From an uncultured Bacteroidota bacterium (lineage in GTDB: Bacteria > Bacteroidota > Bacteroidia > Flavobacteriales > Flavobacteriaceae): DNA of 63,136 nt. A program made the translations under genes and the position numbers. Below, piece after piece: positions 54,737 through 63,136 of the stretch. Each line of letters begins with the position of its first letter. Within the stretch, counting starts at the first letter, position 1. Under the pieces are notes generated by a model that saw only the letters and a program-made list of their open reading frames with translations, searched no databases and was not told where the DNA came from. Location of the stretch: positions 1-63,136 of the forward strand of contig CACIJH010000008.1 in NCBI GenBank assembly GCA_902586905.1, written 5' to 3'.

Positions 54737-56174
54737 AACCATTTCCAAATTATTCCGAATGATCGTTTTGCTATTTGTCTTGCTTTTAGGAACAGCATCG
54801 ATTCAGGCGCAAGCCGAACCATGGACCCTTAAAAGGGCAGTAGAACACGCTCTTGAAAACAACATTCAAATCCGTCAGGCTTACCTGTCTACTTTGGATG
54901 CCAAAGCTGCAAAAAGTGAAGCAATCGGTGGGTTTTTACCCAGTGTGAATATCAATGCAAATCACTCATGGAATATTGGCTTGAACCAAAACATTACGAC
55001 AGGGCTATTGGAAGATGTAACCACACAATTTACCAATGCATCTGTCAGCGTTGGTGTTGATCTATACAGAGGTGGTCAAAACATGCTTCAGCTTGTTCGT
55101 TCCAACCTTGCCCTGCTAGCGAGTCAATACCAAATTGAAGACATGAAAGAAGATGTGGCATTGTATGTCGCAAACGGATATTTACAAGCAGTATTTAATC
55201 GTGAGGCTGTCAGTATAGAAACAGCACAACTCGAACTCACCAGAGCCGAATATCAGCGCACAAAAGAACAAGTGCAAGCAGGAGTTTTGCCCGAGGGCGA
55301 TCTTTTTGAGATGGAAGCGATTTTGGCTTCTCAAGAACAACAATTGGTGATTGCTGAAAATCAATATACCATGGCAAAATTGTCATTGGCACAGCTAATT
55401 CTGGTACAAGACTATGAAAATTTTGAGATTGCCGAAGAGGATTTCCCGATTGATGGACAAGAAATACTGGTGGAACAACCAAAAGATTTGGTTGCTAAAG
55501 CACTTGACTATCGAAACGACATCAAATTAGCACTTACAAATATTGATGTTGCTAAAACCGATCTACGTCTTGCGAAGTCAGTTTCCAAACCAGTGCTGAC
55601 TGGCTTTTATTCTTATAGTTCTAGAATTTCATATGCCGATCGACTAGAGCCAACCAATTCATTTGACTTGGTTGAAATCGGAGTTGTCGAACCTACAGGA
55701 GAGTCAGTAGTTCGCCCCGTTTATAATCAGAGAGTCGTGGGAGCACTACCAATCGAAGAGCAATTAAAACTCAACGATGGGCATAATTTTGGATTAAGTC
55801 TCAATATTCCTATCCTAAATGGATTTAGTTTGAAAAATAATATCGAGAGATCAAAAGTCAATGTAGAACGTTCCGAGTTTCAGTACAAACAACAGGTTTT
55901 GGATCTAGAAAACAGTATCAATCAGGCGTATAATGATTGCATAGGTGCACAACAGGCATTTGATGCTGCTCAAAAAACACTAGTAGCTCGAGAAAAAGCA
56001 TACACTTATGCGCAAAGTCGTTTTGAAGCAGGGACATCAACTGCTTTTGAGTTTAGTCAAGCCAAGCTACAATACGAATCTGCACAGTCTGATTGGTTGC
56101 GCGCCAAATACGATCTTATTTTTAAAATCAAGATATTGGAGTTGTATTTTGGAATTCCCATTGAAGACTTGTAA
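54720..56174 (+). CDS. TolC-family outer-membrane channel
   Basis: A 484-residue outer-membrane efflux protein. The signal peptide ends near residue 31 (SIQAQA). Two repeats of long periplasmic helices follow (WTLKRAVEHALENNIQIRQA; later ENSINQAYNDCIGAQQAFDAA and ARFEAGTSTAFEFSQAKLQY-like region), with barrel strands between. It completes the tripartite exporter. Two in-frame ATGs (54720, 54726) are both possible. The end is followed closely by the tsaB promoter with no terminator. Confidence 0.92.
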   Translation: MKMKSKTISKLFRMIVLLFVLLLGTASIQAQAEPWTLKRAVEHALENNIQIRQAYLSTLDAKAAKSEAIGGFLPSVNINANHSWNIGLNQNITTGLLEDVTTQFTNASVSVGVDLYRGGQNMLQLVRSNLALLASQYQIEDMKEDVALYVANGYLQAVFNREAVSIETAQLELTRAEYQRTKEQVQAGVLPEGDLFEMEAILASQEQQLVIAENQYTMAKLSLAQLILVQDYENFEIAEEDFPIDGQEILVEQPKDLVAKALDYRNDIKLALTNIDVAKTDLRLAKSVSKPVLTGFYSYSSRISYADRLEPTNSFDLVEIGVVEPTGESVVRPVYNQRVVGALPIEEQLKLNDGHNFGLSLNIPILNGFSLKNNIERSKVNVERSEFQYKQQVLDLENSINQAYNDCIGAQQAFDAAQKTLVAREKAYTYAQSRFEAGTSTAFEFSQAKLQYESAQSDWLRAKYDLIFKIKILELYFGIPIEDL

Positions 56175-56193
56175 TCGGTAGCAGTTTGTTTCC

Positions 56194-56201
56194 TATTTTT
56201 G
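56194..56201 (+). promoter_or_regulatory. -7 promoter element adjacent to the tsaB start
   Basis: TATTTTTG matches TAnnTTTG and ends only three bases before the ATG at 56205, so the transcript should begin at or next to the start codon. A TTG at 56169-56171 is 22 bases upstream, near the -33 distance. Confidence 0.65.
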
Positions 56202-56204
56202 AGC

Positions 56205-56900
56205 ATGCCTTCGCATTTGCTCTGTATTGAAACCACCACGACCCAATGTTCGGTAGCGCTTTGCGCACAGGGTGAGGTCATCGGTTTGGCTCAATCAAAC
56301 CATGAGAATTACCAGCACTCCCAACTTCTACATACCTATATCGATACTGTTTTATCTGAAAACAACTGCAAACCTTCCGATCTGACTGCCATTGCACTGA
56401 GTTCAGGGCCAGGGTCATACACAGGCCTTCGCATAGGGGCTGCTGCTGCCAAAGGATTATGCTATGCCAATGATATACCTCTCATTGCAATTCCAACCTT
56501 AGACATTCTTGCTCGTGAAATCAACCCAAAAGAAGGGTACATTATTGCCACTCTTGATGCGAGGAGAGATGAGGTGTATTGTGCAATTTACACACACGAT
56601 TACAAGGTTATAGAACCAGCGACTCCGCATGTGTTAACACCAAGAAGTTTTTGCGAATGGACGGAAAAAGGACCAGTCTACTTTGTTGGCACTGGGCTAG
56701 AAAAGTGTGAGGAAATTCTAGATCATAACAAGCACTTCATTTTCCCTAAACAACCATCTTTCCCAAGTGCTGCAAAGATGGTTGAGCAAGGTTTTTTTGC
56801 TCTAGAAAATAAGATTTTTGAAGATGTTGCCTATTTTGAGGTAGACTACTTAAAAGCCTTTCAAATCACCCCCAAAAAAAAGAATGCCTTGGGTCAGTAA
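56205..56900 (+). CDS. tsaB: tRNA threonylcarbamoyladenosine synthesis protein TsaB
   Basis: Non-catalytic partner of TsaD in making t6A37 on ANN-decoding tRNAs. The 231-residue protein has the ASKHA-type N-terminal strand LLCIETTTTQCSVAL and the family motif LSSGPGSYTGLRIGAAAAKG (about 65-84). The frame begins two codons earlier at a TTG, but the promoter box shows that the ATG at 56205 is the start. It converges on the Nfu gene with two bases between stops. Confidence 0.93.
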   Translation: MPSHLLCIETTTTQCSVALCAQGEVIGLAQSNHENYQHSQLLHTYIDTVLSENNCKPSDLTAIALSSGPGSYTGLRIGAAAAKGLCYANDIPLIAIPTLDILAREINPKEGYIIATLDARRDEVYCAIYTHDYKVIEPATPHVLTPRSFCEWTEKGPVYFVGTGLEKCEEILDHNKHFIFPKQPSFPSAAKMVEQGFFALENKIFEDVAYFEVDYLKAFQITPKKKNALGQ

Positions 56901-56902
56901 CC

Positions 56903-57769
56903 CTAGCCGTTGATTGCTGTTACAGCCTCAACCTTTCCAGGCAACATGTCACGTAGCAATTGTTCGATGCCGTTTTTTAGTGTAAAAGTAGAGGAAGGAC
57001 AACCACTGCATGCACCTTGTAGGATGACTTGCACTGCCTTACTCTCTTCATCGTAGGAGTCAAATACGATGTTCCCCCCATCTGATGCAACGGCTGGTTT
57101 TATGTGTTGATCAATAATTTGTATAATTTCCTTTGCAGTGCCTTCGTGAACAATCTGTTGGGACTTTTCTTTTGGTGTTGCAACTTCACTTACAATGACT
57201 TTGTTGTAGGAAATATAATCACGAAGATATTCACGTAATTCTTGAACTATATCATCCCATTCAGCAATGTCGTATTTGGTGATTGAGATAAAATTTTCAT
57301 CCATAAAAACCTCTTTGATATAGGCTTTGTGAAACAGCTCAGTTGCTAGAGGAGAGTTTTTTGCTTCTTCAATATTTTTTGCTTCGTAGATTTCACCCAC
57401 AATACGCTTGCTACAAACAAACTTCATGGCAGCAGGATTTGGCGTACTTTCTGCATAAACAGTAATCGCTTCTTTTTGATTTGCTTGCATTTTGACTTTT
57501 CCACCCTGATTGAGATATTCTGCAAGCTGCGTTGCGACTTCATCTTGCACATCCGACCACTCAAGTATATCGAAACGCTCAACTTCTATCCAATTTTCAG
57601 TCAAGCGAACATGCTTTACAAAAGGTAAATAAAACAGTTGTTGAATCAATGGGAAACCACCTGCGTCATCAACATTCGCAAAGTCGATTTCATCATCACC
57701 CAATGGCTGATTACTCACAAGACGAATTCTGGCGGGGTTGTTTGTAGCTGCAATTGTAAATTGGAACAT
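56903..57769 (-). CDS. Nfu-type Fe-S cluster carrier with two N-terminal Nfu domains
   Basis: A 288-residue Fe-S carrier. The N-terminal half contains two related Nfu_N modules: residues about 4-90 (TNNPARIRLVSNQ, FDILEWSDVQDEVATQL) and about 105-190 (TPNPAAMKFVCSK, YDIAEWDDIVQELREYL). The C-terminal NifU domain (about 210-285) has the cluster-binding CSGCPSST preceded by VQVILQGA. Delivery of 4Fe-4S clusters fits the many Fe-S proteins encoded here (ActB, QueG). Tandem Nfu_N domains are an unusual elaboration of the common single copy. Confidence 0.92.
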   Translation of the reverse strand: MFQFTIAATNNPARIRLVSNQPLGDDEIDFANVDDAGGFPLIQQLFYLPFVKHVRLTENWIEVERFDILEWSDVQDEVATQLAEYLNQGGKVKMQANQKEAITVYAESTPNPAAMKFVCSKRIVGEIYEAKNIEEAKNSPLATELFHKAYIKEVFMDENFISITKYDIAEWDDIVQELREYLRDYISYNKVIVSEVATPKEKSQQIVHEGTAKEIIQIIDQHIKPAVASDGGNIVFDSYDEESKAVQVILQGACSGCPSSTFTLKNGIEQLLRDMLPGKVEAVTAING

Positions 57770-57783
57770 AGCCTAATTTTTTA

Positions 57784-57791
57784 CAAAAATA
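57784..57791 (-). promoter_or_regulatory. -7 promoter element of the Nfu gene
   Basis: On the minus strand TATTTTTG matches TAnnTTTG and ends 14 bases before the ATG at 57769. A TTG lies 16 bases upstream, shorter than the usual spacing. Confidence 0.5.
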
Positions 57792-57834
57792 CACAAACAG
57801 TATCATCCAACCTTTTGATTTTGTACATTTAAAC

Positions 57835-58347
57835 ATGATTCTAAAAACAATACGTGGCAAAACACCTTCCTATGGTGAGAATTGTTTTTTTACAGACACT
57901 TCGGTAGTCGTTGGCGATGTGGTTATGGGTCGTGACTGCACTGTATGGTATCATGCCATTGTTCGAGGGGATGTCAATAGCATTCAAATTGGCGATCAAG
58001 TCAATATTCAGGATGGGGCTGTGATCCATGCCACCTATCAAAAATTTTCGACAACGATTGGAAATCGCGTTTCAATTGGGCATAATGCAATTGTTCACGG
58101 ATGCACAATTCATGACAATGTTCTTATTGGAATGGGTGCTATTGTCATGGATGGTTGTGTGGTTGAATCCAACAGTATTATTGCTGCTGGCGCAGTCGTA
58201 ACACAAGGAACGCATGTGCCTTCGGGAACAATTTTTTCTGGGGTACCAGCAAAAAAGAAAAAAGATATATCTGTTGAACTCACTGAGGGTGAAATTGAAC
58301 GAATTGCCAAAAACTACATCATGTACGCAGATTGGTTTAGGGAATAG
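57835..58347 (+). CDS. Gamma-carbonic anhydrase-like hexapeptide-repeat protein
   Basis: A 170-residue left-handed beta-helix protein. Hexapeptide repeats run from about residue 20 to 140 (TSVVVGDVVMG, VSIGHNAIVHGCTIHDNVLIGMGA), followed by a C-terminal helix (EIERIAKNYIMYADWF). The zinc histidines of gamma-carbonic anhydrases are present in GAVIHATY and GHNAIVHGC. Many relatives have no proven activity, so CO2 hydration is likely but not certain. It is divergent from the Nfu gene, with TGATTTTG (57816-57823), one mismatch from a -7 box. Its last 11 bases overlap the end of murI. Confidence 0.9.
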   Translation: MILKTIRGKTPSYGENCFFTDTSVVVGDVVMGRDCTVWYHAIVRGDVNSIQIGDQVNIQDGAVIHATYQKFSTTIGNRVSIGHNAIVHGCTIHDNVLIGMGAIVMDGCVVESNSIIAAGAVVTQGTHVPSGTIFSGVPAKKKKDISVELTEGEIERIAKNYIMYADWFRE

Positions 58348-59116
58348 AAAGTGCTTTGATCTCTTCTGACAAAACAAATTGACGCATTGTTTGTGAATCC
58401 CCTGTGCAAAAGTAGGCAGTGTTGCCTTTATCTTCCAATATAGATTGTAGCTTCCTTTTTTCTAAAACGCGCTCCACTTGTTTGGCAACAGAACCATTAC
58501 AGTCAACGATTTGAATATTTTTTGGAAGAATTTTTTTCAAAACAGGGGTTAAAAAAGGGTAGTGCGTGCATCCCAACACCAAGTGGTCGATCCCTTGTTC
58601 GATCATTGGCTGGAGATAAGTTTGCAATAGGTTTTTGATTTCATCGCTATTGATTTTTCCCTCTTCAATCATTTTAACAAGATGTTTTCCTTCTTTTTCT
58701 ACGATGGTAATGCCTTGTCCATAGACCGAAGAGGTTTGATGAAAAAGCTTACTGCTCAATGTTCCTTTGGTCGCTAGGACGCCAACAACACCTGTTTTGG
58801 TTTGAAGCGCAGCAGGCTTTATGGCTGGTTCAATCCCGACAAAGGGGATGGGGTGGGTTTGTCGTAGTGCATCAATGGCATTGGTTGTTGCTGTATTGCA
58901 TGCTACAACAATGAGTTTTGATGACTTCTTGATCAACCAATTTGTCAACTTCTCGCTCCTGTCAAGAATGTCAGCGGCAGTTAGTGCTCCGTATGGCGCA
59001 AATGCGTTGTCTGAGATATAGATAAAGTCTTCATGTGGAAGTAAAGACTGAAGTTCACTGAGAAGCGATAAGCCACCCATACCCGAATCAAAAACACCTA
59101 TTGGATGTTTATCCAT
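58337..59116 (-). CDS. murI: Glutamate racemase
   Basis: Makes D-glutamate for peptidoglycan. The 259-residue protein has the opening IGVFDSGMGGLSLLSEL (substrate Asp and Ser), and both catalytic cysteines: VACNTATTNAIDALR (about residue 72) and HLVLGCTHYPFLTPVL (about 180). The preceding gene cluster (uppS-bamA-ompH-ompH) ends at a terminator 5-40 bases before it, so murI needs its own start; a TATTTTTA near 59124 is one mismatch from a -7 box. Confidence 0.96.
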   Translation of the reverse strand: MDKHPIGVFDSGMGGLSLLSELQSLLPHEDFIYISDNAFAPYGALTAADILDRSEKLTNWLIKKSSKLIVVACNTATTNAIDALRQTHPIPFVGIEPAIKPAALQTKTGVVGVLATKGTLSSKLFHQTSSVYGQGITIVEKEGKHLVKMIEEGKINSDEIKNLLQTYLQPMIEQGIDHLVLGCTHYPFLTPVLKKILPKNIQIVDCNGSVAKQVERVLEKRKLQSILEDKGNTAYFCTGDSQTMRQFVLSEEIKALSIP

Positions 59117-59121
59117 AGTGT

Positions 59122-59156
59122 AAAAATAAAAAACTGCCCTTACAAAGGGCAGTTTT
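59122..59156 (-). terminator. Terminator after the ompH pair
   Basis: AAAACTGCCCTT/AAGGGCAGTTTT, a perfect 12-bp stem with a three-base loop, is followed on the minus strand by TTTATTTTTA. It lies between the second ompH stop and the murI start. Confidence 0.9.
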
Positions 59157-59177
59157 ATATATAATAAACCTTTTTAT

Positions 59178-59687
59178 TTAGAAGCCAAGTTCTGTTTTGA
59201 CTTCTGCCATAAGATCTTTTCCTTTTGCCATCAATACAGATGACCCTTGACTTGAATCCATGACATAATCAAATCCTTGAGCAGTAGCTACTTTTTCGAC
59301 AGCAGCACGTGCTTTTTCGATTAGTGGACGTAGCAAATCAGCTTGTTTTTGCTGTACATCTTGCAATGCAGTTTGACGAAACTGTTGGATATTTTGCTCC
59401 ATACCTTGCAGCTCTTGCTGACGCTTTTGGTTGGTCAGGTCAGTCTGATTTTCAGCATCTGCCGAATAATTTTGCATTTTTGTTTGGAGCTCTTTTAAGG
59501 ATGCTTCAATCTCGTTTGTATAATCTTTTTCGAGTTTTTGAATTTCTTCTTGTGCTGCAATCACTTCTGGCATTTCACTCACTAGTTTTTGAAAGTCTAT
59601 GTGTGTGACTTTAGATTGTGCTTGCGCAGTAAAACTCATGAATACAATGCAAATGACTGTTATGTAATATGTAAATTTAATTTTCAT
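59178..59687 (-). CDS. OmpH/Skp-family periplasmic chaperone (copy 2)
   Basis: A 169-residue secreted protein. The signal peptide ends near residue 23 (SFTAQA). The body is a long coiled coil (EIQKLEKDYTNEIEASLKEL and RQQELQGMEQNIQQFRQTAL) between short strands (VTHIDFQKLVSEMPEV; GFDYVMDSSQGSSVLMA), the Skp jellyfish architecture that holds unfolded outer-membrane proteins. It lies 12 bases after its paralogue and downstream of bamA. Confidence 0.93.
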   Translation of the reverse strand: MKIKFTYYITVICIVFMSFTAQAQSKVTHIDFQKLVSEMPEVIAAQEEIQKLEKDYTNEIEASLKELQTKMQNYSADAENQTDLTNQKRQQELQGMEQNIQQFRQTALQDVQQKQADLLRPLIEKARAAVEKVATAQGFDYVMDSSQGSSVLMAKGKDLMAEVKTELGF

Positions 59688-59699
59688 TTCTGTTGAGGT

Positions 59700-60356
59700 T
59701 TAATTTTTCTGCTGCTGACTTGCTTTCGCTTTTCGAATAGAGTCCATTTCTTTTTTTCGTTTTTCTATGGCCTTTTGACGGGCAGCATTTTGCTCTTGTT
59801 TACGAGATTCAACGAGTTCCTCTCTTGCTTTTTTCTTGTCTTTTTGATTGATGTATTTTACAACAAGGTTGCTAATATCGTATTTTTTTTCCGAATGGAA
59901 GACCAAAATTTCAGCACTTCTGTCAAATACATAATCCAGTTTTCGATTTTCAGCTATTTCTTTAACAGCTTCTAAAATTTTGTCTTGTATGGGCTGTGTA
60001 AAAACAACCTTTTGCGCCAACCAATCTCCTTGTGGCCCAAAACGCTTTTGCTGATAGTTGTTGAGTTCCTCTTGTTCAAATTCAATATCTTCTTCTCTTT
60101 CTTCAATCAACTCTTCTGTGAGTAAAGGGCGTTCTAAATCTAATTTTTTCTGAAGCTCATCAATCTTACTCTGTTTGTTGCTGATTTCTTCTTTCCAAAA
60201 GGTGATTTTATCTTCCAAAGCAGCATTGGCATCCTTGTAGTCATTGAGGTTTTCCAACACCCGATCCATGTCCATAAACCCAATTCGAACTCTGTTTTGT
60301 GCTACAACCAGTGAGGCAAAGCCCAATAAAAACCCAAGAAATATGATTTTTTTCAA
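59700..60356 (-). CDS. OmpH/Skp-family periplasmic chaperone (copy 1)
   Basis: A 218-residue secreted protein with a signal peptide (1-19, ending LVVA). The Skp pattern is clear: RIGFMDMDRVLENLNDYKDA as the first strand and helix, a long charged coiled coil (about 45-120), and KLDYVFDRSAEILVFHSEK as the closing strands. It carries about 45 extra residues at the C-terminus, strongly basic and Gln/Lys-rich (AIEKRKKEMDSIRKAKASQQ). It begins 6 bases after bamA. Confidence 0.93.
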   Translation of the reverse strand: MKKIIFLGFLLGFASLVVAQNRVRIGFMDMDRVLENLNDYKDANAALEDKITFWKEEISNKQSKIDELQKKLDLERPLLTEELIEEREEDIEFEQEELNNYQQKRFGPQGDWLAQKVVFTQPIQDKILEAVKEIAENRKLDYVFDRSAEILVFHSEKKYDISNLVVKYINQKDKKKAREELVESRKQEQNAARQKAIEKRKKEMDSIRKAKASQQQKN

Positions 60357-60362
60357 AATAAA

Positions 60363-62900
60363 TTAAAATTGCTGTCCAATGATAAAATGTGTTTCCCAAC
60401 CGTGGGGAGTCAATTCACCTTGCACATCATTGTCAAATCCATAACCAAAATCGATTCCAAGTAAACCAAAGGCAGGCATAAAAATTCGAATACCAAAACC
60501 AGCGGACCTTTTCATATCAAACGGATTATATTCCTTAAAATTGTTATAAGAATTACCTGCTTCAAGAAAACTCAATGCAAAAATAGAGGCCGATGGCTTG
60601 AGTGTTATCGGGTATCTCAATTCCAATGAAAACTTATTGTAAATCACTGCCCCATCACGATCGGAAAGAGATTGGTTTTCATATCCTCGCATTGCGACAG
60701 TTTCACGACCATCTAGGGCATATTGAGATAAACCATCGCCACCAAGATAAAAACGCTCAAAAGGAATAATACCACGATCTGTGTTGTATGCACCTAAGTA
60801 ACCAAACTCAGAATGCGTTTTTAGCACCAACTTATCAATAATATTGGTGTACCAAGAACCAGAAAATTTAAGTTTATAATACTCTAACCATTTAAATCTC
60901 TCTTGATCAATTTTTGCAACATCTGGGGTGCCGTCTGCATTCTGATAAGCAGGCTGATCGCCAAGCTTTGCGTAATCGATTTTGTTGACCAAAGAATAGG
61001 GGAACGAAAGTTTTGCACTGATCGAAAATTGAGAGCCACCAAGTGGAAAGATAGGGTTGGTGTAGGTATTGTTTCGCGATAGCGCAATGGAGTAATAAAG
61101 GTTATTTGACACCCCATCTCCGAATGTAAACAAACCAGTGTAATAGTTGTTCAAATCATAATATTGATATCCAATTGATTGTGAAAGGGTGAAGTAATCA
61201 TCTGGCACTTGTAGTCGTTTGGCCAGACCAACATTCACACCTCGAATTTTAAAATATTCGCTTTTATCTGCACGACCTGTAAAGTAGTTGTATCGATATT
61301 GGGTAGTTTGTGAAACTGAGGTTGAAAACTGTACTGGTTGTTGTCCACCAAGCCAAGGTTCAGAAAACGAAAAACTATAGGTTTCATAAAAGCGACTTTT
61401 TTGCAATCGTAAGGATAATCTTTGTCCATCACCCATTGGGACTGGTTTGTAGGCCTCTCGATTCCAAATGTTTCGCATCGAAAAATTACTGAAACTCAAT
61501 CCAAGAGTGCCGATAAAACCACCACCTCCATATCCACCTTGAAGTTCGATTTGGCTTGCGCCCTTTTCAACTAGACCATATTCAATATCAACAGTACCTG
61601 CATTCGGGTCAACATTTTTAAAATCAGGCGAAATTTGCTCTGGATCAAAAAAGCCAAGTTGGCCCAATTCGCGTACAGACCGAACAACAAGATCCTTGCT
61701 GTACAACGCACCAGGTTTGGTACGAATTTCTCTGTAAATTACATGGTCATTGGTACGATCGTTGCCCACAACAGTGATTCGATTAAAATAGGCTGGTTTG
61801 CCTTCAATGATTCGAATTTCAAAGTTGATGGTGTCATTAACGGCACTGATTTCAACAGGGTTAACTGATGAAAACAAATAGCCATTGTTCTGATAAAGGT
61901 TTGTCAGATCTTCTCCGTCGGGTTTGGTGGGGTCTGCAATGCGTTTGCGAAGCAATACGCCGTTGTAAGTATCACCTTTGTCAACTCCCAATAGGCGTCC
62001 AAGAACTTCATCTGAATACACACTGTTCCCCAAAAAATTGATATCTCCGAAGTAGTACTTATTTCCTTCAACGACTTTGACGTTGATATCGATTTTATCA
62101 TCACCAGCAATTATGGTATCAGCAACGACCCTTGCATCACGATGCCCTTTTTCTTTGTAATAATCGATAAGAGTGGTCAAATCCTCATTGTAGTCATCTT
62201 CAATAAATTTTGACTTTTTCCAAAATCTCCCAAAAAATTTAGTCTTAGTATTTTTAAATTTCTTGCGAAGCTTTCGATCGTTAAACTTATCGTTACCCTC
62301 AAAACTGATAGACTTGATTTTGACACGATCGCCTCGATCGATAAATATCAATAACTTTTCAGAGTTGGTGCCGACAGTGTCTTTTTTACTTTGGATCGTG
62401 ACTTTTGTATTCAAAAATCCATCTTTTCGATACTTATTGATAATGTAGTTTTCGGTTGTTTCCAAAAAACTTTCACTGATTTTCAACCCCTTTTTCAATC
62501 CAGTATCATCAATGAGACTTTGTATTTTGTTCTTTTTTACTCCAGTAATGGTAAAGTCTGAAAGGGTAGGAAGCTCTTGGATAAAAATTTCTATATCAGC
62601 TGTATCACCCTCAATACGTGTGAGGTAAAAGTTGATATCACTAAAGAGTTCTAGCTTCCAAAGCTTATTGATCACAGCACTGATGTCATCTCCAGGAATT
62701 CGAATTTGTTGCCCCTCACGAAGACCAGTATAGGCAATGACTGTTTGTGGGCTAAAGCTCTTAATTCCAGTAACTTCAATCTTACCAAGCGTGTATAGTT
62801 TTCCTTGATCAAAAGATGTGGATTCTTGTGCCAATGTGGTTGTACACACAGCCAGAAACAAAAAAATAAGGGGGGTGATATTATCCAGTAATTTGCTCAC
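60363..62900 (-). CDS. bamA: Outer-membrane protein assembly factor BamA
   Basis: Core of the BAM complex that folds beta-barrels into the outer membrane. The product is about 845 residues: a signal peptide ([15 protein letters not shown]), five POTRA domains (about 30-440; e.g. [40 protein letters not shown]) and a C-terminal barrel ending HFIIGQQF. The VRGYEN-type lid motif appears as [18 protein letters not shown]. The open frame runs 51 codons further up, but that stretch is uppS coding sequence in another frame. The GTG at 62900 gives [11 protein letters not shown], a sensible signal peptide, and overlaps uppS by 20 bases. Confidence 0.94.
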   Translation of the reverse strand: MSKLLDNITPLIFLFLAVCTTTLAQESTSFDQGKLYTLGKIEVTGIKSFSPQTVIAYTGLREGQQIRIPGDDISAVINKLWKLELFSDINFYLTRIEGDTADIEIFIQELPTLSDFTITGVKKNKIQSLIDDTGLKKGLKISESFLETTENYIINKYRKDGFLNTKVTIQSKKDTVGTNSEKLLIFIDRGDRVKIKSISFEGNDKFNDRKLRKKFKNTKTKFFGRFWKKSKFIEDDYNEDLTTLIDYYKEKGHRDARVVADTIIAGDDKIDINVKVVEGNKYYFGDINFLGNSVYSDEVLGRLLGVDKGDTYNGVLLRKRIADPTKPDGEDLTNLYQNNGYLFSSVNPVEISAVNDTINFEIRIIEGKPAYFNRITVVGNDRTNDHVIYREIRTKPGALYSKDLVVRSVRELGQLGFFDPEQISPDFKNVDPNAGTVDIEYGLVEKGASQIELQGGYGGGGFIGTLGLSFSNFSMRNIWNREAYKPVPMGDGQRLSLRLQKSRFYETYSFSFSEPWLGGQQPVQFSTSVSQTTQYRYNYFTGRADKSEYFKIRGVNVGLAKRLQVPDDYFTLSQSIGYQYYDLNNYYTGLFTFGDGVSNNLYYSIALSRNNTYTNPIFPLGGSQFSISAKLSFPYSLVNKIDYAKLGDQPAYQNADGTPDVAKIDQERFKWLEYYKLKFSGSWYTNIIDKLVLKTHSEFGYLGAYNTDRGIIPFERFYLGGDGLSQYALDGRETVAMRGYENQSLSDRDGAVIYNKFSLELRYPITLKPSASIFALSFLEAGNSYNNFKEYNPFDMKRSAGFGIRIFMPAFGLLGIDFGYGFDNDVQGELTPHGWETHFIIGQQF

Positions 62901-63136
62901 TCGTTTTTCCAAATCGGCGTTCTCTTTTTTGATAATCTGCAATTGCTTTATGGAGTGAAGTCTCATTAAAATCGGGCCAAAGCTCATCAGTAAAATACAA
63001 TTCTGCATAAGCAATTTGCCACAACAAAAAATTACTAATTCGGACTTCACCACTTGTGCGAATCAACAGATCGACATCTGGTAAATTTTGCGTGTAAAGA
63101 TGCTTATTTATTATGTTATCATCAACATTTTCAACT
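62881..63136 (-). CDS. uppS: Isoprenyl (undecaprenyl) diphosphate synthase, C-terminal part
   Basis: Makes the C55 lipid carrier for cell-wall synthesis. About 84 C-terminal residues are visible on the minus strand, with the family signature [20 protein letters not shown], then [20 protein letters not shown]. This is the conserved C-terminal Cys/His-free signature of cis-prenyltransferases, with arginines that bind isopentenyl diphosphate. The rest of the gene lies to the right of the window. First visible gene of uppS-bamA-ompH-ompH. Confidence 0.95.
   Translation of the reverse strand, partial: VENVDDNIINKHLYTQNLPDVDLLIRTSGEVRISNFLLWQIAYAELYFTDELWPDFNETSLHKAIADYQKRERRFGKTSEQITG

Noticed and set aside
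62901-63053. N-terminal 51-codon extension of bamA
   Set aside because: This stretch codes for the conserved C-terminus of uppS in another frame, and the GTG at 62900 starts a normal signal peptide.
1-63136. CRISPR array, phage, transposase, toxin-antitoxin or defence system
   Set aside because: I found no regularly spaced repeats, no recognisable transposase or integrase product and no defence domains. Every long frame belongs to a housekeeping, respiratory, secretion or envelope gene.

Overview
This 63 kb window is chromosomal DNA from a member of the Bacteroidota, most likely class Flavobacteriia. The evidence is a type IX secretion translocon gene (sprA/sov), an alternative complex III operon joined to cytochrome oxidase genes, a DUF2723 membrane protein, the ruvA-sprA-gcvH-vanZ gene order, many copies of the Bacteroidota -7 promoter element TAnnTTTG, and almost no Shine-Dalgarno sequences. 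It reads as conserved core genome. I saw no insertion sequence, phage gene, CRISPR array or toxin-antitoxin pair, and no gap without a gene exceeds 300 bases.

Positions 1-12,000 (minus strand): the start of rpoN (cut by the window edge), asnS, an RND/MMPL exporter, frr, pyrH, a terminator, then tsf-rpsB-rpsI-rplM behind a full promoter, and polA. Positions 12,060-17,461: a thioredoxin-like protein without its active-site cysteines, a very large DUF2723 protein, a decayed copy followed by an intact tRNA-Gln(TTG), and a sterol desaturase family enzyme.

Positions 17,537-22,004 (plus): rimP-nusA-infB, with a terminator-shaped hairpin directly before the rimP start codon. A SPOR-domain gene converges on infB. 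Positions 22,505-33,800: the alternative complex III genes actABCDEF followed by cytochrome oxidase subunits II and I, which together carry electrons from quinol through c hemes to oxygen. Positions 33,826-45,253: ruvB-queG, ruvA-sprA, gcvH, a VanZ-like gene and a TonB-type energy transducer.

Positions 45,265-50,258: a second respiratory block with heme O synthase (ctaB), two subunit III genes, subunit IV, a SCO-like protein, a true SCO copper chaperone, a DUF420 protein and a 71-residue CSMC membrane protein. Positions 50,341-56,174: a MacAB-TolC-type exporter (ATPase, two permeases, adaptor, outer-membrane channel). Positions 56,194-63,136: tsaB, an Nfu-type Fe-S carrier, a gamma-carbonic anhydrase-like protein, murI, and the envelope cluster uppS-bamA-ompH-ompH read leftward.

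I found no obviously new multi-gene system. The most interesting signals are small: the rimP leader hairpin, the interrupted tRNA-Gln duplicate, the rplM leader hairpin, a Rho_N-like tail on ribosomal protein S2, promoters placed so close to start codons that the mRNAs should be leaderless, and operator-like palindromes before the respiratory, ruvA and ABC-export operons.
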